A stretch of 64,000 nt of DNA, taken from positions 62,001 to 126,000 of the forward strand of contig NZ_ASZC01000016.1 of the NCBI RefSeq assembly GCF_000468095.1, in the 5' to 3' direction. The stretch comes from Pantoea sp. AS-PWVM4 (GTDB taxonomy: Bacteria > Pseudomonadota > Gammaproteobacteria > Enterobacterales > Enterobacteriaceae). How positions within the stretch are numbered: the stretch's first letter is position 1; each line of letters opens with the position of its first letter. This document shows positions 58,821-64,000 of this stretch, in pieces. Below the pieces are notes generated by a model that was given only the letters and a program-made list of their open reading frames with translations, had not been told where the DNA came from and did no database searches. The position numbers and the translations under genes were made by a program.

Positions 58821-60038
58821 ATGAATTTTCAAATTGATAAATCCGGTAAGCTGGATAATGTCTGCTATGACATCCGTGGGCCGGTACTGAAAGAGGCGAA
58901 ACGTCTCGAAGAAGAAGGCAACAAAGTTCTCAAACTCAACATTGGCAACCCTGCCCCGTTTGGTTTTGAAGCCCCCGATGAAATCCTGGTTGATGTGATC
59001 CGCAACCTGCCCAGCGCACAAGGGTATTGTGACTCCAAAGGTCTCTACTCGGCGCGCAAAGCGATCATGCAGCATTACCAGGCGCGCGAAATGCGCGATA
59101 TGACCGTTGAAGACATCTATATAGGTAATGGCGTTTCGGAACTGATCGTGCAAGCCATGCAGGCATTGCTGAACAGCGGCGATGAAATGCTGGTGCCCGC
59201 ACCTGATTACCCGTTATGGACAGCAGCGGTTTCGCTTTCCAGTGGTAAAGCGGTTCATTATCTGTGTGACGAGTCTTCGGATTGGTTCCCGGACCTGGAT
59301 GATATCCGCAGCAAAATCACGCCGCGCACGCGTGGTATTGTGATCATCAACCCGAACAACCCGACCGGTGCGGTCTACAGCAAAGAACTTCTGCTGGAGA
59401 TTGTCGAGATTGCGCGTCAGCATAATTTGATCATCTTTGCCGATGAGATCTACGACAAGATTTTATACGACGAAGCCCAGCATCATTCTATTGCTGCGCT
59501 GGCACCGGACCTGCTGACCGTTACCTTTAACGGTCTGTCAAAAACCTATCGCGTTGCCGGTTTCCGTCAGGGCTGGATGGTGCTGAACGGCCCCAAAAAG
59601 CATGCCAAAGGCTATATCGAAGGTCTGGAGATGCTGGCGTCAATGCGCCTGTGTGCCAACGTACCGGCGCAACACGCAATCCAGACGGCGTTGGGCGGCT
59701 ACCAGAGCATCAGTGAGTTTATCGCACCAGGTGGACGGTTATATGAACAGCGTCAGCGCGCCTGGGAATTAATCAATGACATTCCCGGCGTCAGCTGTGT
59801 GAAACCGCAGGGTGCGCTCTATATGTTCCCGCGTATTGATGCGAAAAAGTTCAACCTGTTCGACGACCAGAAAATGGTGCTCGATTTCCTGCTACAGGAA
59901 AAAGTGCTGTTGGTTCAGGGTACCGCGTTCAACTGGCCGTGGCCGGATCATGTGCGTATCGTGACCCTGCCACGCGTTGACGATCTGGAAATGGCCATCA
60001 GCAAGTTTGGTCGCTTCCTGCAAGGGTATCGTCAGTAA
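58821..60038 (+). CDS. alaA: Glutamate-pyruvate aminotransferase AlaA
   Basis: A 405-residue class I PLP aminotransferase, matching E. coli AlaA (YfbQ) nearly residue for residue. PLP lysine is in TFNGLSKTYRVAGFRQGW; other motifs are INPNNPTGAVY and FADEIYDKILYD. It makes alanine from pyruvate and glutamate. ATG 58821 has AAGG upstream and gives the E. coli length; the open frame runs 14 codons further back without support. Confidence 0.97.
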   Translation: MNFQIDKSGKLDNVCYDIRGPVLKEAKRLEEEGNKVLKLNIGNPAPFGFEAPDEILVDVIRNLPSAQGYCDSKGLYSARKAIMQHYQAREMRDMTVEDIYIGNGVSELIVQAMQALLNSGDEMLVPAPDYPLWTAAVSLSSGKAVHYLCDESSDWFPDLDDIRSKITPRTRGIVIINPNNPTGAVYSKELLLEIVEIARQHNLIIFADEIYDKILYDEAQHHSIAALAPDLLTVTFNGLSKTYRVAGFRQGWMVLNGPKKHAKGYIEGLEMLASMRLCANVPAQHAIQTALGGYQSISEFIAPGGRLYEQRQRAWELINDIPGVSCVKPQGALYMFPRIDAKKFNLFDDQKMVLDFLLQEKVLLVQGTAFNWPWPDHVRIVTLPRVDDLEMAISKFGRFLQGYRQ

Positions 60039-60065
60039 CCGCAGACGCGTATAGTTGTGGTATTT

Positions 60066-60087
60066 CGGGGAGAGTCCTCTCTCCCCG
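60066..60087 (+). terminator. alaA-yfbR intercistronic hairpin
   Basis: CGGGGAGAG (60066-60074) pairs perfectly with CTCTCCCCG (60079-60087) around TCCT. Only TTG follows, so it may end some alaA transcripts or just stabilise them; CAGGA for yfbR starts 8 bp later. Confidence 0.5.
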
Positions 60088-60107
60088 TTGTACGACAGGA
60101 ACCGCTC

Positions 60108-60707
60108 ATGACCCGAAGCCATTTTTTCGCCCATCTCTCCCGTCTCAAACTGATCAACCGCTGGCCGCTGATGCGTAACGTGCGCACTGAAAACGTCTCT
60201 GAACACAGCCTTCAGGTGGCGATGGTTGCTCACGCGCTGGCTATCATTAAGAACAAAAAATTTAACGGTAATCTCAATGCTGAACGCATTGCGATGCTGG
60301 CGCTTTATCATGATGCCAGTGAAGTGCTGACCGGTGATCTGCCAACTCCGGTGAAGTATTACAACGCACAAATCGCTCATGAATATAAGAAGATAGAGAA
60401 AATTGCACAGCAAAAGCTGATTGAGATGCTGCCTCCTGAATTGCAGGATGCTTACCGCCCATTACTGGACGAACATCTGCATAGCGAAGCGGAACAGGCG
60501 GTAGTGAAGCAAGCCGATGCCTTGTGCGCGTACGTGAAGTGTCTTGAGGAGTTGTCAGCCGGGAACAACGAATTCCTGCTGGCAAAAGCGCGTCTTGAAA
60601 AAACCCTGGCGCAACGCCGTTCGCCAGAAATGGATTACTTTGTCGAGGTGTTCATTCCCAGCTTTAGCCTGTCACTGGACGAGATTTCGCAGGAAACGCC
60701 GCTGTAG
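60108..60707 (+). CDS. yfbR: 5'-deoxynucleotidase YfbR
   Basis: A 199-residue HD-domain phosphohydrolase, same length as E. coli YfbR. Metal ligands: H33 ([16 protein letters not shown]), H68 and D69 ([12 protein letters not shown]), and the aspartate in [10 protein letters not shown]. It dephosphorylates deoxynucleoside 5'-monophosphates. ATG 60108 has CAGGA upstream; a longer frame has no support. Its stop TAG (60705-60707) is part of the GTAG head of a palindromic repeat. Confidence 0.96.
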   Translation: MTRSHFFAHLSRLKLINRWPLMRNVRTENVSEHSLQVAMVAHALAIIKNKKFNGNLNAERIAMLALYHDASEVLTGDLPTPVKYYNAQIAHEYKKIEKIAQQKLIEMLPPELQDAYRPLLDEHLHSEAEQAVVKQADALCAYVKCLEELSAGNNEFLLAKARLEKTLAQRRSPEMDYFVEVFIPSFSLSLDEISQETPL

Positions 60708-60725
60708 CGGCGTGATTCACGGCGC
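60704..60725 (+). repeat. GTAG palindromic repeat, copy 11 (overlaps yfbR stop)
   Basis: GTAGCGGCGTGATTCACGGC plus GC, a diverged plus-strand copy whose TAG is the yfbR stop. It overlaps copy 12 by 4 bp. Confidence 0.75.
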
Positions 60726-60743
60726 GGTAAATCGCGCCGTTGC
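60722..60743 (-). repeat. Palindromic repeat, copy 12
   Basis: A minus-strand copy with a GCAA head in place of GTAG and one inner change; with copy 11 it forms an inverted pair between convergent yfbR and yfbT. Confidence 0.7.
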
Positions 60744-60746
60744 GAA

Positions 60747-61406
60747 TTATGCTTTCAGCGACAGGGTAAAACCGCCCTTCCCAGCACCGGTGACCACCAA
60801 CGCTTCCAGCGTAGTCAGCGAAAAAGTTACATCGCTGAGACGTGGAGTATCGGCTGGGGCATTCACGGCGATCACCGCGCTTCCGGCATTCAGTCCCGCC
60901 AGCACGCCCGCAGGCGCATCTTCAACTACTACGCATTCACGCGCGCTTAACCCCAGTTGCTCAGCCCCCAGCAGATAGGCGTCCGGCTCCGGCTTGCCGC
61001 GTTTAACATTCTCAGCCGTGATAAAGACCGCGGGCGCAGGCAGACCGGCGGCTTTGTGGCGCGCATGAGCAACCGGAATCGAACCCGAAGTCACGATTGC
61101 CCACGGAATTTGCAGCTCGTTCAGCGTTGCCAGTAGCACCTGCGCGCCAGGTAAGGCTTGAACGCCATCAGTATCTGACGCTTCAATGCTTTCCAGACGC
61201 AAAAACTCCGCCTGAATCGCTTCCTCGCTCTGGCCCGCCATAAAATGACGTAACGACGTTATTGCCTGTTTGCCATGAATGAAGTTCAGAATGACGTCTG
61301 CCGTAAACCCATGGCGTGCGCCCCATTGTGACCACGCACGCTCTACGGCAGGCAGTGAATCCACCAGCGTGCCATCCAAATCAAACAGAAAACCTCTGTA
61401 CGTCAC
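60747..61406 (-). CDS. yfbT: HAD sugar phosphatase YfbT
   Basis: A 219-residue HAD hydrolase. The nucleophile motif is FLFDLDGTLVDS (D9, D11), motif II is VTSGS, motif III lies in KRGKPEPDAYLLGA, and motif IV is VVVEDAPAGVLAG. E. coli YfbT (HxpA) acts on sugar phosphates such as fructose-1-P and sorbitol-6-P. The start is GTG 61406, with AAGGAG 6 bp upstream. It lies 14 bp after yfbU on the same strand; yfbS, which precedes it in E. coli, is absent. Confidence 0.92.
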   Translation of the reverse strand: MTYRGFLFDLDGTLVDSLPAVERAWSQWGARHGFTADVILNFIHGKQAITSLRHFMAGQSEEAIQAEFLRLESIEASDTDGVQALPGAQVLLATLNELQIPWAIVTSGSIPVAHARHKAAGLPAPAVFITAENVKRGKPEPDAYLLGAEQLGLSARECVVVEDAPAGVLAGLNAGSAVIAVNAPADTPRLSDVTFSLTTLEALVVTGAGKGGFTLSLKA

Positions 61407-61420
61407 TCGCTACTCCTTCT

Positions 61421-61915
61421 TCAGGCATTGAGGATTTGCGCAATCTCATTCGCGCTTAAATGGTACTGACGGGGGCAAGTGTGCCACAACGCCAGCATCC
61501 GTTGATATTTTTCCCACATCGGCGTTTGTGCATTAAAACCGTGGGTACCGGAATCGAAATGGGTATAACGCCCTTCGGTGTTAACCATAAAACGCACATA
61601 GCCGAGATAGCGCGCTTCCGTCGCGGCATCAAAGCCAAGAAAGGCAAGGCGACGCTCCTCAATCTGTGCACCCTCTTTGAGATTGGACCAGGAGACATGC
61701 AACGCATGGTGCATCTCCATGATATCGATCAGGGTGCGGCAAGTTGCTTCACTCAGCTCGCCAAACTCTTTATCCAGTTCGCGCAGTTGCAGGCCATAGC
61801 CGCGTTCGATGATGGTTTGATAACGACGATAGCGCTCGGCATTATCCGGCTCAAGCATCGCCATCATTTTGTATTGATTCGACAGGATGAGCCGCTGTGC
61901 GTGGGTCATTTCCAT
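61421..61915 (-). CDS. yfbU: YfbU family protein
   Basis: A 164-residue protein, same length as E. coli YfbU and close to it: [57 protein letters not shown]. The function is not established; it looks all-helical and cytoplasmic. Start 61915 is chosen because GGAG lies 6-7 bp upstream and it matches the E. coli N-terminus rather than the longer frame to 61933. Confidence 0.94.
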   Translation of the reverse strand: MEMTHAQRLILSNQYKMMAMLEPDNAERYRRYQTIIERGYGLQLRELDKEFGELSEATCRTLIDIMEMHHALHVSWSNLKEGAQIEERRLAFLGFDAATEARYLGYVRFMVNTEGRYTHFDSGTHGFNAQTPMWEKYQRMLALWHTCPRQYHLSANEIAQILNA

Positions 61916-62067
61916 GATGTTCTCCAGGGTCATTGCGACCGTTTAAAATTTAAACCAATGGAGAAATGATTGCACAACGGAAGTGATGCGGGTATGTCCG
62001 CACCACTTTTCTTTGATTTGACCCCGGATAAGCGGCAAATTCTGTCGCAGTTAAAAAGACGCTGCGA

Positions 62068-62520
62068 TCAAAGATCGTCAAGAAAGGTACGATCGAGTTG
62101 CTTGAACGCGCGTTTTAACACATCCGCCAGCGCCTGATAGGTCGGCTTTCCTTCCACCGGGGCAATCGCCTGTCCGGCCTCTTCCAGTTTGGCGCGCACT
62201 TCATGGAACCATTGCAGTAAGGTTGGCGGAAGCGGTGTCATCGAACGTTTGCCCAGCCACCACAGCCCCTGCATTGGCAGGCTACAGGCGAATAATGCTG
62301 TCGCAACGGCTGGTCCCAGTTGCCCACCCATCGCGATTTGCCAGGTCAGGGTGAAGATAGCCAATGGCGGCATAAAACGAATAGAAAAACGCGTTGCCGT
62401 CACTACCCGATTTTCAGGAAAAACAGGTGCCAGGCGTTTATCAGCCGGCCAGGTCTTCATGTAATGCTGTCCGCGCTGAAATAAGCCGAACCAGCCAGGA
62501 TTGCCCGTGTCATTCGCCAT
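62068..62520 (-). CDS. yfbV: UPF0208 membrane protein YfbV
   Basis: A 150-residue inner-membrane protein with two helices (about residues 45-90), similar to E. coli YfbV (151): RRGQHY-like [54 protein letters not shown], and the C-terminal [21 protein letters not shown]. coli YfbV has been linked to insulation of the Ter macrodomain. Start 62520 has GAGGT upstream. It is divergent from ackA. Confidence 0.94.
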   Translation of the reverse strand: MANDTGNPGWFGLFQRGQHYMKTWPADKRLAPVFPENRVVTATRFSIRFMPPLAIFTLTWQIAMGGQLGPAVATALFACSLPMQGLWWLGKRSMTPLPPTLLQWFHEVRAKLEEAGQAIAPVEGKPTYQALADVLKRAFKQLDRTFLDDL

Positions 62521-62858
62521 GATAGACCTCAACTATTCTTACAACATTTAAAATAAACCGATAACTACACAACTTTACGTGACATCCTTCAAAAGTTTTT
62601 GTCTTTAAGGGTGACACTGAGTATTCTGACGCCGTTTTAGCAACATTACCGGAAGCTACTGCTCAATTAAAGAACAGTTTAGAGCCATGTTTCGCTAAGC
62701 GGATTTCAAAAATTCGCGTAAAATTACCAAAATTTTTTGCGGAACGGTCTCTTTTTGACTACCGCATGATGTTAATCATTAATTTACCAGCTTTCATGGG
62801 CTACGCTGTTAGTCTGATCGCGTTATTTTTCGCCACTATTTAACCAATAGGTACTTCC
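62521..62858. other. yfbV-ackA divergent region with ackA promoter candidate
   Basis: A 338-bp gene-free gap. TTGACT (62755-62760) lies 17 bp from ATTAAT (62778-62783), about 75 bp ahead of the ackA ATG, and is the best sigma-70 match. No small gene or RNA terminator is seen. Confidence 0.45.
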
Positions 62859-64000
62859 ATGTCGACGAAGTTAGTTCTGGTTCTGAACTGCGGCAGCTCC
62901 TCACTCAAGTTTGCCATCCTCAACCCCGCCAGCGGCGACGAATATCTCTCCGGCCTGGCTGAATGCTTCCATCTGCCCGAAGCACGCATTAAGTGGAAAC
63001 TGGAAGGTAGCAAACAGGAAGCCCCTCTGGGTGCGGGTGCCGCGCATAGCGAAGCCCTCAACTTCATTGTTAAAACTATTCTGGCACAAAAACCAGAGCT
63101 GTCGGCACAAATCGCTGCAATCGGTCATCGCATCGTGCATGGCGGCGAACAGCTGACCCAATCCGTTGTGATTGATGAATCCGTAATCCAGGGGATCAAA
63201 GACGCTTCTTCCTTTGCTCCGCTGCACAATCCGGCACATCTGATTGGTATCGACGAAGCGATGAAAAACTTCCCGCATCTGTCTGATAAGAATGTGGCGG
63301 TTTTTGATACAGCTTTCCATCAGACAATGCCTGAAGAATCTTATCTCTACGCCCTGCCCTACAAACTGTATAAAGAGCACGGCGTACGTCGTTATGGCGC
63401 GCATGGTACCAGTCACTATTATGTGACTCAGGAAGCGGCCAAAATGCTGGATAAACCGGTGACAGAACTGAATGTGATCACTTGCCACCTTGGCAATGGC
63501 GGTTCTGTTTCGGCCATTCGCAACGGCGTGTGCGTTGATACCTCAATGGGTCTGACGCCGCTGGAAGGTCTGGTGATGGGTACCCGCAGCGGTGACATCG
63601 ATCCGGCGATCGTATTCTTCCTGCACGACACCCTCGGCATGAACGTGGATGCCATCAACAAACTGCTGACCAAAGAGTCCGGCCTGCTGGGTCTGACCGA
63701 AGTCACCAGCGACTGCCGTTATGTCGAAGATAACTACACCACCAAAGAAGATGCTAAACGCGCTATGGACGTGTTCTGTCATCGTCTGGCGAAGTATATC
63801 GGTGGCTACACCTCCCTGATGGAAGGCCGCCTCGACGCCGTGGTGTTCACCGGCGGTATCGGTGAGAATGCCGCGATGGTACGCGAACTGTCATTGCAGA
63901 AACTGGGGTTGATCGGCTTCGAAGTGGATCACGAACGTAACCTGGCCGCGCGTTTCGGCAAGTCTGGCTTCATTAACAAAGAAGGGACTCGCCCGGCACT
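62859..64000 (+). CDS. ackA: Acetate kinase AckA, 3' end outside window
   Basis: The first 380 of about 400 codons are present and open to the window edge. Acetokinase motifs are intact: [16 protein letters not shown] (nucleotide/substrate loop), [42 protein letters not shown] and [15 protein letters not shown]. AckA converts acetyl phosphate and ADP to acetate and ATP, with Pta expected next downstream as in E. coli. The ribosome binding site is a modest AATAGG. Acetyl phosphate can also feed RcsB phosphorylation. Confidence 0.98.
   Translation, partial: MSTKLVLVLNCGSSSLKFAILNPASGDEYLSGLAECFHLPEARIKWKLEGSKQEAPLGAGAAHSEALNFIVKTILAQKPELSAQIAAIGHRIVHGGEQLTQSVVIDESVIQGIKDASSFAPLHNPAHLIGIDEAMKNFPHLSDKNVAVFDTAFHQTMPEESYLYALPYKLYKEHGVRRYGAHGTSHYYVTQEAAKMLDKPVTELNVITCHLGNGGSVSAIRNGVCVDTSMGLTPLEGLVMGTRSGDIDPAIVFFLHDTLGMNVDAINKLLTKESGLLGLTEVTSDCRYVEDNYTTKEDAKRAMDVFCHRLAKYIGGYTSLMEGRLDAVVFTGGIGENAAMVRELSLQKLGLIGFEVDHERNLAARFGKSGFINKEGTRPA

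Noticed and set aside
1..64000. CRISPR arrays, tRNA genes, insertion sequences, prophage or toxin-antitoxin modules
   Set aside because: None was seen; the repeated palindromes are dispersed singly or in pairs without spacer arrays.

Overview
The window reads as a chromosomal segment of an enterobacterium of the Erwiniaceae (Pantoea/Erwinia-like). Gene order follows the Escherichia coli chromosome from yojI through ackA (yojI-alkB-apbE-ompC-micF-rcsDBC-gyrA-ubiG-nrdAB-yfaE-yfaY-elaB-elaA-nuo-lrhA-alaA-yfbR-yfbTUV-ackA), proteins resemble those of E. coli along their whole length, but several E. coli genes (ada, the yfa/arn/men genes, rbn, elaD, yfbS) are absent and other genes stand in their places. 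No tRNA, rRNA, CRISPR array, prophage or insertion sequence was seen.

Region by region. 1-2.6 kb: end of a ferric-hydroxamate (fhu) operon whose fhuB carries an in-frame TAA, followed by a convergent GNAT gene. 2.8-7.4 kb: an unknown 67-residue gene, an EntD-type phosphopantetheinyl transferase, and the leftward set apbE-alkB-yojI. 7.5-9.1 kb: two unlisted small genes, one behind a good sigma-54 promoter match, then a DUF1348/TetR divergon with two matching operators. 9.1-10.7 kb: ompC with OmpR boxes and the divergent MicF RNA. 11.3-18.8 kb: an MFS gene 20 bp ahead of rcsD, then rcsB and convergent rcsC (Rcs envelope-stress phosphorelay). 18.9-22.4 kb: gyrA and ubiG. 22.5-30.2 kb: the LuxS autoinducer-2 uptake locus lsrACDBG / lsrRK, without lsrF, bracketed by two palindromic repeat pairs of identical geometry. 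30.7-34.4 kb: class Ia ribonucleotide reductase nrdAB-yfaE with DnaA boxes in the leader. 34.5-41.1 kb: yfaY, elaB, opgD, elaA, and a two-gene unit of an MFS transporter and a HdeD-like membrane protein fused to a putative cysteine-peptidase domain. 41.2-56.3 kb: the 13-gene NADH:quinone oxidoreductase I operon (nuoA-N, with nuoC and nuoD fused). 56.9-64 kb: lrhA, a long AT-rich regulatory gap, alaA, yfbR, yfbT, yfbU, yfbV and a truncated ackA.

Cross-cutting structure: twelve copies of a short GTAG-headed palindrome (REP-like, roughly GTAGCGGCGCGATTTATCGC plus GC) lie between genes. In three genes (yfaE, elaA, yfbR) the TAG stop codon is itself part of the GTAG head. The most interesting leads are these stop-codon repeats, the repeat pairs bracketing lsr, the paired 31-bp putative LsrR operators, the HdeD-peptidase fusion, the sigma-54 small gene and the interrupted fhuB.
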